NCBI GenBank assembly: GCA_014728015.1
Contig: WJMI01000215.1
Span: 1-33,275, forward strand
Direction: 5' to 3'
DNA from: Chitinivibrionales bacterium
GTDB taxonomy: Bacteria; Fibrobacterota; Chitinivibrionia; Chitinivibrionales; WJMI01
Length of the DNA: 33,275 nt
Of the stretch, positions 1 through 8,882 are shown in pieces (the first letter of the stretch is position 1; each line of letters opens with the position of its first letter). Under the pieces are notes generated by a model. The model ran no database searches and was not told the DNA's origin. It worked only from the letters and a program-made list of their open reading frames with translations. The translations under genes were made by a program, and so were the position numbers.

Positions 1-2211
1 CGAATCGCCCTTTCGCACGTCGGAGATGCCTGAAAAGGTTACCAGCGAACTGAATGCCGTGCCGTTCTGGTCCGGCTCCTTGATCGTACCGGCGTAAAGC
101 GAATCGGTCACGCTTCTGAACAGAAACGGCCGGGTATGGGTGATGGTCGCCACCGGTTCGGAGAACCGGACTTTCAAGGTGTCGCCCAGCGAATCACCCA
201 GCACCACGATCGCCTCGACAATGACCGGCGCCATACGGTCCTGGATCTGTTTCTCGGATGCATTTACCAGGCCGCCGTGATCCATCACGCCACTCGTTAA
301 TCGGAGCTTGTCTTGCGCATCAACACCGGTGCGCGGCTCGTCACCGGTTTCGCTGACCAGAATGGCGAACCCGCCGCCTGCGCTGACATAGCGGACATCG
401 CTGCCAAAGGAACGGCTCGAGGGCAATTTCACGAAGTCCTCTATGGCGCCCAGATCCGCCGCGGTCAGATCGACATTCATGTTGACCTGAATACTGTCGA
501 TGAACCCGTCGGCGTTTCGATCGAAATAATAGGCCGCGCTCAGGCTCAGGGTCCTGCTGACACTGAAAGGGACCGCGATGCGGACCGTGTCAAGGGGCAG
601 ATTCGGGTTGCGCCATACAACGACAATGCTGTCCGGCGAATCATGCTGCAGTCTGCCGTCGTTGTCTTCCGCGTTTTCGGCCACGAACCGGGGGAACGTC
701 TTGGTCCAGATGCTGCCGCTCTGTGAGAGATTCAAGTCTTCATCTTCCAGACTGCTGCTCACGGTCACATTTCCCGATGACACCGTTTCATCTCTCACGT
801 TCAGCTGCACCTCGAGTTGGTCCATGGTTTCGTTCACCGTGCCGCCCACGACCGAGGTGCCTTCGTGCAGAAGGTCGATTGTGGGTTGTGTCCAGCACAC
901 CGCCGAAATCCCGCTCGGCAGTGAGGCGCCGGCTTCGCGCTTGACATGAAACGTGACCGTGACCGACGTGTCCCGGGTCTGCTGGGTAACCTGATTGGTA
1001 TACCGGTAGTCAATGTTCATGCTGAACGCGGTCAGGTCGGCGTTCAGTCCGAAACGTTGCGAGAATACAAACGAATTGCCCGTCTGGGACTTGTACGACT
1101 CGCTGTTTATCACCATCTTTGTCGGCACACCGGTCGAAACGATGGTCTGCGGAGATATCAGTATGCCCAGGACCTCTTCGCGGAGGAGGTCGAACAGCGC
1201 ATCATGGCTCGCCTGAAGGGTCCACACTTCGCTGTTGGGATTGCTCGACGAGTATCCGTTGTTCCGGATATTCTCGGTCATTTCTACGACACGCGCGAGC
1301 TTGAAAACGCTGCTGTCTTCCGGCGTGGCATTAAAAAACACCGTAAACGTGGTCGGCATGCTCGTGCCGTTCACGAAATCATAGGGTTCCTTGCCCGCAT
1401 GGTCAATGTTGTCCGGAACGGGGTAGCCGTCGGAAAAGAATATCACGAAACGCTTCTCTTTCGGATACTGCGCTTCCTGAAGCGCGAGCTTGGCGGCTTC
1501 GAGCGCGACATTGATATTGGTGCTCTGCACGTTGTTGAATCCGGGTTCGTACTCCAGGTCGACGTAACGATGGAGTGTATCCGGGTCGCCCTGCCGCACG
1601 CTGTCGGCTCGCACTGTGAGAATATCTTCAATAACCTCCTTGCCGGTCCTGCCCTTGTAGTTCTGGTTCAACTGGAGAAGCTGCACGTAGGCCTGCCGCG
1701 GCTCCCCGTCACGCACCACCGGCAGCGCCTTGAAATAGTCGGCGAAATAGTCGTTGGATGCCGTGTCGAAATACAGGTGCTCACGAAAAACCACAATGCC
1801 GACTTCCGCATCCGGATGCGTAGTGGATATCGTATCGAGAAGATCCAGGACCACGGTGAACCGGGCGCCGAGTGGATCATTGTTACCGTTACCCGTGCCG
1901 GTCATGCTGCCGGAATGGTCGATAACAAATACAATCGAGGGCGGTCCGCCGGTGTCGGTCGTGTCGACAATGGTGCCTTCGCTGATATCAGGCGGAGGGC
2001 AGGCGGGTATCTCGGCTGACAGGGCGATAATGTTTTCCGGCACAATGATAGTGTCTCCGCTGAAATCCTCAGGGCAGCCGGTGAATACCAGTTCGCAGAC
2101 TTCCGCGGCGATCCCGGGTGTCCACCACAATGTCAGGGCCGCCAGCGAGATGCGAAAAAGCGATGAAAACAACGACTCCCTCGGCTTTCCAGAGAAGTTT
2201 GCAGACGACAT
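1..2211 (-). CDS. vWA-domain (MIDAS) secreted/surface protein, truncated at the left window edge
   Basis: Minus-strand frame opens at ATG 2211 (MSSANFSGKPRESLFSSLFRISLAALTLWWTPGIAAEV..., signal-peptide-like) and stays open to base 1. Contains ..PPSIVFVIDHSGSMTGTGNG.. (DxSxS MIDAS) and ..KRFVIFFSDGYP... Missing from the ORF track because it has no stop in the window. Confidence 0.88.
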   Translation of the reverse strand, partial: MSSANFSGKPRESLFSSLFRISLAALTLWWTPGIAAEVCELVFTGCPEDFSGDTIIVPENIIALSAEIPACPPPDISEGTIVDTTDTGGPPSIVFVIDHSGSMTGTGNGNNDPLGARFTVVLDLLDTISTTHPDAEVGIVVFREHLYFDTASNDYFADYFKALPVVRDGEPRQAYVQLLQLNQNYKGRTGKEVIEDILTVRADSVRQGDPDTLHRYVDLEYEPGFNNVQSTNINVALEAAKLALQEAQYPKEKRFVIFFSDGYPVPDNIDHAGKEPYDFVNGTSMPTTFTVFFNATPEDSSVFKLARVVEMTENIRNNGYSSSNPNSEVWTLQASHDALFDLLREEVLGILISPQTIVSTGVPTKMVINSESYKSQTGNSFVFSQRFGLNADLTAFSMNIDYRYTNQVTQQTRDTSVTVTFHVKREAGASLPSGISAVCWTQPTIDLLHEGTSVVGGTVNETMDQLEVQLNVRDETVSSGNVTVSSSLEDEDLNLSQSGSIWTKTFPRFVAENAEDNDGRLQHDSPDSIVVVWRNPNLPLDTVRIAVPFSVSRTLSLSAAYYFDRNADGFIDSIQVNMNVDLTAADLGAIEDFVKLPSSRSFGSDVRYVSAGGGFAILVSETGDEPRTGVDAQDKLRLTSGVMDHGGLVNASEKQIQDRMAPVIVEAIVVLGDSLGDTLKVRFSEPVATITHTRPFLFRSVTDSLYAGTIKEPDQNGTAFSSLVTFSGISDVRKGDS

Positions 2212-2397
2212 GACAGCCTCCTGAGAAAAGGATGGCCAGCGGGCTTGTGCAGAATGAAGCGATCAATCGGGGATGGATACACAAACGGGGCTGGATGGAG
2301 CCCACGAGTGTTGCACCATCCACACCCCTTGATTCTAATATATTGCGCGCGGAACCGCAAAGCCAATCAGGACAAAAAACGATCCGCGGGGCGCCTG

Positions 2398-3639
2398 CTA
2401 GGGGTCCTGTCTTTCCGGCTGGTTTTTTTCGTCTTCAACGCAATAGAGTGCTACATCGAGGTAAGTATATCGCATGGAGAAAGTCGACCACTGTTCGCCG
2501 GAGCGGACGTCCATCTCAAGCACGCCGTCGTTGAGCGTGCCGGCCACGGGATGCCCGTTATCCGCGCGTGCGGACAAGTAGAATGGCCCCTGATTGGGCG
2601 GATGCAGGATGACATGAAGGTATCCGGCACGCATTGTCCAAGTGCCCGAAGTCATTTCCGGATTGTTGATATGAATCACGCTGGCCAGGTCGGAAGAATC
2701 GGCATCGGTTGAAAGGGCGTAGACCGTGCTGTCGCCGCGGAACCACAGATAATGAGGATCGGTACCGAACGCCGCCGTGGGAGTTGTACACCGATAGAGG
2801 CCAAAGCACAGCGCATAGTGTACCCCCTCAGGAGCCGGTGCGCCGCGCTCAACGAGATAAAACGATACTGAAGGGTCCGCCAGAATCGCAGCGTAATCCG
2901 CCGCGCCCCTGCCGCGCATGTCGGTGACCGTGGCATCCGCACCATTGTCAACGAGGTACCGGACCAGCTCCAGATCGCCGATGAGCGCAGCGAACATCAG
3001 GGGGGTCATGCCCTCGCTGTCCGTCCGGTTTACGCCGGCGCCCGCATCCACGAGAAGCTTTGCCACCGCCATGTGGCCCTGCTCGACCGCGTTGATCAGC
3101 GGTGACGCGCCGGCCAGCGGCTCGGGGCCTTCGACGCTGCGTTTTTCCCTGCCGGCCCGGGCCCCTTCCGCGCCGGCTCTGCCCTCAACATCGGCACCCT
3201 TGTCAAGAAACAGCTTGACCAGTTCCTCATTCCCCTCCTGTGCGGCCACGGCGAGCGGTGTCGTTCCCATGCTGTCACTCTTGTTGACCATCGCTCCCCG
3301 ATTCAGCAGGAACTGTACCACGCGTGCATCGCCGGCGCGGACGGCTTCAATGAGTGGCGTGGTGCCGGCCGCATTGACAGCTTTCAGGTTGACGTCGGCA
3401 CCATGAGTGACCAGAAACATGACACCGGTGAAATGCCCTGCCCTGCATGTCTCAATCAACGGTGTGCTTCCCCCGGCGGTGGTCCCGTTGACATCGGCCA
3501 TGTCATTGATAAGGCCCATGGCCTTCCCGAACTGGCCTGTCGCGCATGCATTCGCCAATTCCGTTGACAGCGGCGTGTTCGCTGCAACTGTTTCAAACAC
3601 AAGCAGGGCAAGCAACACGTATGCTCTTGCTGGTACCAT
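2398..3639 (-). CDS. Secreted ankyrin-repeat protein
   Basis: Repeats such as GGSTPLIETCRAGHFTGVMFLVTHGADVN, AGTTPLIEAVRAGDARVVQFLLNRGAMVN, EGMTPLMFAALIGDLELVRYLVDNGAD. Start chosen at the internal Met giving signal peptide MVPARAYVLLALLVFETVAANT; the ORF track start is 3699. Confidence 0.88.
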   Translation of the reverse strand: MVPARAYVLLALLVFETVAANTPLSTELANACATGQFGKAMGLINDMADVNGTTAGGSTPLIETCRAGHFTGVMFLVTHGADVNLKAVNAAGTTPLIEAVRAGDARVVQFLLNRGAMVNKSDSMGTTPLAVAAQEGNEELVKLFLDKGADVEGRAGAEGARAGREKRSVEGPEPLAGASPLINAVEQGHMAVAKLLVDAGAGVNRTDSEGMTPLMFAALIGDLELVRYLVDNGADATVTDMRGRGAADYAAILADPSVSFYLVERGAPAPEGVHYALCFGLYRCTTPTAAFGTDPHYLWFRGDSTVYALSTDADSSDLASVIHINNPEMTSGTWTMRAGYLHVILHPPNQGPFYLSARADNGHPVAGTLNDGVLEMDVRSGEQWSTFSMRYTYLDVALYCVEDEKNQPERQDP

Positions 3640-3847
3640 ATCCAACTCGAGATATCGTGCACTGATTGAATAGCGCACGGATAATGCGGGTGGCTGCACA
3701 CGGTGGATTCCATGTAATATAATGCCGGTAAGTACTGCATGTCCCCTCCCGCACCTTTACGGCACGAAAAACAGCTTCCAGGATACCTTGACTCAAAGTA
3801 TTTTCATGGATATCGGTCGGAAAGCCCGCAAACCGTCAGGATTCTTC

Positions 3848-4765
3848 ATGAAGCTGCTCGTACACATCGCCGCCGTATGCAGTGTCGTCTCGTTGCTCTG
3901 CAGCGGATGCCTGCTTGAGATCGGCGGAGGCTCGGGCGGGGATTCTTCTGTCCGGAGCGATGAAGTGTTTTCCACCACTTCGTTTACGGTGTTTTCTTGC
4001 CCGCCCGCATGGTCGCCTGACGGCTCCACCCTGGTGTTTTCGGGCAATCGCACGAGTGCATCGACCGATACCGTAATCTGGAAAGTACGCGCTGCTCCGG
4101 GAAGCGACCCGGTTCCTATAGATGTTGGCGGCGCGCACTGCCCGTCGTACCTGAGCGATGGCAGAATCGCGTATTTCACGGGGTGGAGAGGCGCGGATCT
4201 GGACATGCATATCATGGTGGTAGACTCAGCCGGCTCCGCAGCGCCTTCCGTGCTCCACTCATTCAACGGGTCGGATGTCGACATGGCGCACAACGAGGCG
4301 CGCACGCCGCTGCGGATGTCGCTTTCGGACAACGGGCTGTATGCGTTCCTCATCTGGGCCGAAGATTCGGCGTACACGCTCAGGTGGACTTCCGCGGGAG
4401 ACCTCCTGGACCCGCATCGGTTCACGCAGCCCATGTCATGCGGCATGATCAGCCCGGATGGTCAGACCGTGGCATACTATAACACCGACCTCGGCAAAGT
4501 TGTGTACCAGGAATCTGAAGGCGGCATCGAGCGTACCGTAGGCATCGCCGAATGCCCGACATGGGCGGCCCGAAGCGATACTATCGGCTATGTAAGCGGC
4601 AGCACCTATGAAATCTACGCAATAGGTTCAAGCGATCGCACCTGGTACACCCTGGATGCGAATGTCCACAATGCCTCCCTTGCCCCCGGCGCCGGGATGT
4701 TCGCCTACCGCACGCGTTCCGGAAGTCGAGACGGGCTTGCGCTGGGCATTCTCACCTCCGAATAG
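3848..4765 (+). CDS. Lipoprotein with TolB/PD40-like beta-propeller repeats
   Basis: MKLLVHIAAVCSVVSLLCSGC lipobox; PAWSPDGSTLVFSGNR and MISPDGQTVAYYN repeats typical of WD40-like PD40. Confidence 0.72.
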   Translation: MKLLVHIAAVCSVVSLLCSGCLLEIGGGSGGDSSVRSDEVFSTTSFTVFSCPPAWSPDGSTLVFSGNRTSASTDTVIWKVRAAPGSDPVPIDVGGAHCPSYLSDGRIAYFTGWRGADLDMHIMVVDSAGSAAPSVLHSFNGSDVDMAHNEARTPLRMSLSDNGLYAFLIWAEDSAYTLRWTSAGDLLDPHRFTQPMSCGMISPDGQTVAYYNTDLGKVVYQESEGGIERTVGIAECPTWAARSDTIGYVSGSTYEIYAIGSSDRTWYTLDANVHNASLAPGAGMFAYRTRSGSRDGLALGILTSE

Positions 4766-4915
4766 TACCAGCACCCGCGTTTCTTCCTGCAGAACGGCCG
4801 CCGCGCCCACCTCCCCTGTTCCCCGGGTTCGCCCGGCTCAAGGATCACCTATTATTTTTCGCTGGTTCTCTGCACACTGACCGCGCACAATTCACCTGCA
4901 AACAGGACATGCTCT

Positions 4916-6247
4916 ATGATCGGATGTCATCTCGGAAGGTTCTTTCAGCTTACCGTGGCAGGCGGCTCGTACCAGGAAGGGCTGGCCAGCGTGATTCAAG
5001 GCGTTCCCGCGGGCATGCCAATCACCGAACAGGAAATCTACGGCGACACATTGCTTCGCAAGCCGGGGGCCGATGAGCTGTCTTCGCCCCGGAAAGAGCC
5101 GGACCTTCCCGTTGTATACTGCGGGCTGAATTCGGCGGACACGGTCGAGAACGCCGGCAACAAAAATTTGACTAACGGGACACCGCTGACCATTCTCCTG
5201 CCCAACCTCGACCGTCATTTCATCCATATCAAGCAGTACCAGGACACCAACCGGACGCCCCGGCCGGGGCATGCATCGTACGCATCATTCCAGAAATACG
5301 GTCCGGCCGACGATGCTATCGGGGCGGGGATATTCAGCGGGCGGTATACATCGACCATCGTTGCCGCGGGGTGCGTGGCCAAGAAGATTCTCTTGCAGCT
5401 CGGTGTCAGGGTCTTTTCGTATGTGCGGGAGCTTGCCGGTGTCAAATGCCCGGAGGTCGAGTCCGGGCGCGCGTTCGAATACTGCGAGGCATACAAGCGC
5501 ATGCGCCGTGACTTCGACCCGTTCTACCAGCAAATCTATGTGGGCCGGCGAATCACCATGGACATGCGATTTCTGGAAAAGATGCGTATCTTCGCCGAGA
5601 TCGAGAACGAAATCGATGCCATTCGCGAAAAAGCGCCGCAATTCGATCCTGCGGCTGTCCAGGAGCAGTACAGGGTGCACCCCATACTCAACTGCCCGGA
5701 CATCGAGGCGGCCCAGGCAATGGTGAATGCGTGCAACAGAATGTCGGCCACCGGCGACTCGGTCGGCGGAACGGTCGAGGTCGTAGCCACGGGGGTTCCC
5801 GCGGGGGTGGGGGAACCGGTCTTCGACAAACTGGATGCGGAACTCGGCCGCATGCTGGGTATCGGCGCGGTCAAGGGCGTCGAGGTCGGCGCCGGGTTCG
5901 CGGTGAAAGACATGACCGGCTACGAGTCCAACGATCGCATGCATTCCGAAAACGGTACTGTGGTATTCGACTCCAACAATGCCGGCGGCATTGCCGGCGG
6001 TCTCTCGACCGGCCAGGATGTTGTCGCGCGCCTGGCGGTCAAGCCCACGCCAACCATTGACAAGGAACAGCACACGATCGACAAGTATACGCTTGAAAAC
6101 AAGAAGCTCGCGGCTATTACGCGCCGCGATCCGACCATTGTCGCCCGCATTTGGCCGGTTGCCGAGGCCATGACCGCCTTGCTCGTGCTCGATAATCTGG
6201 TTGCCCACTACGGCTACCAGAAGCTTCAAGGTATCTCGTGGAAGTGA
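4916..6247 (+). CDS. Divergent chorismate synthase (AroC)-like protein
   Basis: Recognisable AroC motifs: RPGHASY, GDSVGGTVEVVATGVPAGVGEPVFDKLDAE, KGVEVG, SNNAGGIAGGLSTGQ, KPTPTI, WPVAEAM. GESHG and GGGRSSARET are degraded and there is an internal insertion. Confidence 0.82.
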   Translation: MIGCHLGRFFQLTVAGGSYQEGLASVIQGVPAGMPITEQEIYGDTLLRKPGADELSSPRKEPDLPVVYCGLNSADTVENAGNKNLTNGTPLTILLPNLDRHFIHIKQYQDTNRTPRPGHASYASFQKYGPADDAIGAGIFSGRYTSTIVAAGCVAKKILLQLGVRVFSYVRELAGVKCPEVESGRAFEYCEAYKRMRRDFDPFYQQIYVGRRITMDMRFLEKMRIFAEIENEIDAIREKAPQFDPAAVQEQYRVHPILNCPDIEAAQAMVNACNRMSATGDSVGGTVEVVATGVPAGVGEPVFDKLDAELGRMLGIGAVKGVEVGAGFAVKDMTGYESNDRMHSENGTVVFDSNNAGGIAGGLSTGQDVVARLAVKPTPTIDKEQHTIDKYTLENKKLAAITRRDPTIVARIWPVAEAMTALLVLDNLVAHYGYQKLQGISWK

Positions 6248-6433
6248 TACCGCGCGCTTGAGCAGCGAGGCCGAAAAACCCCCGCGCGGTGCGGACTGGA
6301 GTACGGGAATGACGCTGCAGCACACCGGCCCGCAATTCCGGAACGACGCCGACCGTAATCTGGTTCTATGGTACCTTTCACGCGTGATGGAAACCGTAAA
6401 CCGTGCGGTCCTCCTTCATGTATTTTGGCGCTT

Positions 6434-7966
6434 ATGACAACGCGGAAGATATTCCTCTCGGTGATCGCGTTTGCCTCGCTGCCGGCCATGGCGGCGGAGA
6501 CGTTCGATATCAATGTGCCGGTCCACTACGATACGCTGGGCAACGGCCTCAGGATGATCGTGGTGCCGGACACGAATGTCGCGGTGGTGTCCTGCCGCCT
6601 GTACTATTTCGTGGGATCCATGTATGAAGGCCCCGGTACATCCGGGCTTTCGCATATGTTCGAGCACATGATGTTCAAGGGCACCAAGCATCTCGGGACC
6701 ACCGACTACCGCAAAGAGAGGCGCATAATGGAACAGATAGATTCAGTCGCCGCCCGGATGCGGGAGCTTCTGGACGCAGGCGCATCCGAGTCCGACCCGG
6801 CCGTGCAGGCACACCGGGACAGCATCTTTTCACTTCTGGCAAAGCAACGAACGTATATCAGGAAAGATGCGATTTGGGAGACCTATCTCAACAACGGGGG
6901 CACGCATCTCAACGCGTGGACCGCCGATGACATGACCGCGTATATTGTCACGCTTCCCATGAACAAGGTCGAGCTGTTCTATTGGATAGAATCGGATCGC
7001 ATGAAGAACCCGGTATTGCGCGAGTTCTACAGCGAGCGCGACGTGGTCACAGAAGAGCGCCGCATGCGATACGACAATCGCCCGCTCGGCAGGTATTTCG
7101 AACGGCTGTGGGCCCTTTTTTACGTCGCGCACCCCTACCGCATCCCGACTATCGGATGGATGTCCGATATCCGGGCCTACACGCGGGAAAAACTTCACGA
7201 TCATGTCAGGCGTTTCTATACGCCCGACAATGCGGTTATCGTGCTGGTGGGGAACATCGAGCCGGCCGGGGCAATGCGTGATATCAAGCGATATTTCGGT
7301 GGCATACCCCGGGCCGCCACGCCCAAGAAAGAAGTAGTAACACGCGAGCCCGCTCCGATTGGCGAAACACGGCTCATGGTGCGCGACGATGCGCAGGGCC
7401 GCATAGACATGTTCTTCCATACGCCCGGTTACGGGCACCGGGACCTGTACGCGCTCGATGTTGTCGAGAACGTGCTTTCCGGCAGAAGCGGGAGGCTGTA
7501 TCGCCGTCTGGTAACCGAAGAGGACCTGTGTACCGAGGCGGGAGCGTCGAACGCATTCAGGCTGCACGACGGATACTTCCATGTGTGGGCGAAACTGAAG
7601 GGCGAGAGCGATCCCGCCGCAGTGGAGGCAATCATGCACGAGGAAATAGCCGCACTGGCCGCGCGGCCGCCGCGGAAGCATGAAATGGAGCGGGTGAAGA
7701 ACAGCATTCGCATGTCGTTCGCATCACGGCTGACAAGCCTCGAGGGTATTTCCGATCAGCTCGCCTGGTTCGAGCGTCTGGGCTCGTACCGGGACATGCT
7801 GCAGTACCCGGCCGAAATAGCATCGGTCAACGCTCCGGACGTACCCCCGGTTGTGGCGGCGTATCTCAAACCGGGGCATCAGACCATCGGCGTGCTGGAA
7901 CCGGCGCAGGCCGCCAGCGCCGCGCCCCGGGAGGCCGGCGCGTTCAATCCCCACAGGGAACACTGA
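6434..7966 (+). CDS. M16 family zinc metallopeptidase (catalytic type)
   Basis: Signal peptide MTTRKIFLSVIAFASLPAMA; HMFEHMMFKGT (HxxEH) and downstream FYSERDVVTEERRMRYDN. Confidence 0.92.
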   Translation: MTTRKIFLSVIAFASLPAMAAETFDINVPVHYDTLGNGLRMIVVPDTNVAVVSCRLYYFVGSMYEGPGTSGLSHMFEHMMFKGTKHLGTTDYRKERRIMEQIDSVAARMRELLDAGASESDPAVQAHRDSIFSLLAKQRTYIRKDAIWETYLNNGGTHLNAWTADDMTAYIVTLPMNKVELFYWIESDRMKNPVLREFYSERDVVTEERRMRYDNRPLGRYFERLWALFYVAHPYRIPTIGWMSDIRAYTREKLHDHVRRFYTPDNAVIVLVGNIEPAGAMRDIKRYFGGIPRAATPKKEVVTREPAPIGETRLMVRDDAQGRIDMFFHTPGYGHRDLYALDVVENVLSGRSGRLYRRLVTEEDLCTEAGASNAFRLHDGYFHVWAKLKGESDPAAVEAIMHEEIAALAARPPRKHEMERVKNSIRMSFASRLTSLEGISDQLAWFERLGSYRDMLQYPAEIASVNAPDVPPVVAAYLKPGHQTIGVLEPAQAASAAPREAGAFNPHREH

Positions 7967-7991
7967 GCGCGATGGAAACGAGCAATGCCCG

Positions 7992-8879
7992 ATGAGAAAA
8001 AAGGTGCTCCTCGATACGGATATCGGGTCGGACATCGACGATGCCGTATGCCTTGCCTACCTGCTGGCGCACCCGGCGTGCGAGCTTGTCGGTATCACGA
8101 CAGTCAGTGGCGAGCCGGTAAAACGCGCCATGATGGCGAGCGCCCTGTGCAAGGCTGCCGGCAGGAAGGTTCCCATTTGCCCGGGAGCCGAGAACCCGAT
8201 GCGCGGACCGCAGCAGCAACCGCGCGCATCCCAGGCGGGCAAGCTTGACAGGTGGAGCCATGACGAGTCGTTTCCCGCCGAAAACGCCACGGAATTCCTC
8301 GGGCGCGCGCTGCGCGAGCATCCCGGCGAGATCCACCTGCTGGCCATCGGGCCCATGACAAACCTCGGGTTGTTGTTGAGCGAAGATCCCGAAGCCGCAT
8401 CGCTTCTGGCGAGCCTCACCATGATGATCGGGAGGTTCGTCACGCCGGACACCGGCTACGGGCCGGAATGGAACGCGCGATGCGATCCCCATGCGGCCGC
8501 GATCGTGTATCAGGCCCCGGTCAAACAGCATCGTTCCGTCGGACTCGACGTGACGCTGCGGGTCACCAGGGATGCGGGCAGCGTACGGGAGGAGTTCACG
8601 GCGCCGCTTCTGCAGCCCGTGCTCGATTTTTCCGAAGTGTGGTTCGAAAACATGGACACCATGGTTTTTCATGACCCGCTGGCGGCGACGACGCTCTTTC
8701 ATGACGATATCTGTACATTCAGCCGGGGCACGGTGAACGTGCTCACGGATGCGCCGGAGACAGCCGGCACGACGGTCTGGACAGCCGGCGATACAGGGTC
8801 GCCACACGAAGTAGCAACATCAGTCGCCACAGAGCGCTTTTTCTCCGAGTATTTCGCACCTTTTGCGGTCAAGGAATAG
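7992..8879 (+). CDS. Inosine-uridine preferring nucleoside hydrolase family
   Basis: N-terminal MRKKVLLDTDIGSDIDDAVCLAYLL (DxDxGxDxDDA) and EWNARCDPHAAAIV. Confidence 0.9.
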   Translation: MRKKVLLDTDIGSDIDDAVCLAYLLAHPACELVGITTVSGEPVKRAMMASALCKAAGRKVPICPGAENPMRGPQQQPRASQAGKLDRWSHDESFPAENATEFLGRALREHPGEIHLLAIGPMTNLGLLLSEDPEAASLLASLTMMIGRFVTPDTGYGPEWNARCDPHAAAIVYQAPVKQHRSVGLDVTLRVTRDAGSVREEFTAPLLQPVLDFSEVWFENMDTMVFHDPLAATTLFHDDICTFSRGTVNVLTDAPETAGTTVWTAGDTGSPHEVATSVATERFFSEYFAPFAVKE

Positions 8880-8882
8880 GAC

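Noticed and set aside
946-2019. 357-aa plus-strand ORF
   Set aside because: Antisense shadow of the vWA gene; its translation has no domain, while the minus frame shows a MIDAS motif and signal peptide.
4823-4836. CCGGG-TTCG-CCCGG hairpin after the TolB-like gene
   Set aside because: Short 5-bp stem and the T-rich run is about 16 nt away; not a convincing intrinsic terminator.
5285-6325. 346-aa minus-strand ORF opposite the AroC-like gene
   Set aside because: Arg/Gly/His-rich low-information translation typical of GC-skewed antisense frames; the plus strand encodes clear AroC motifs.
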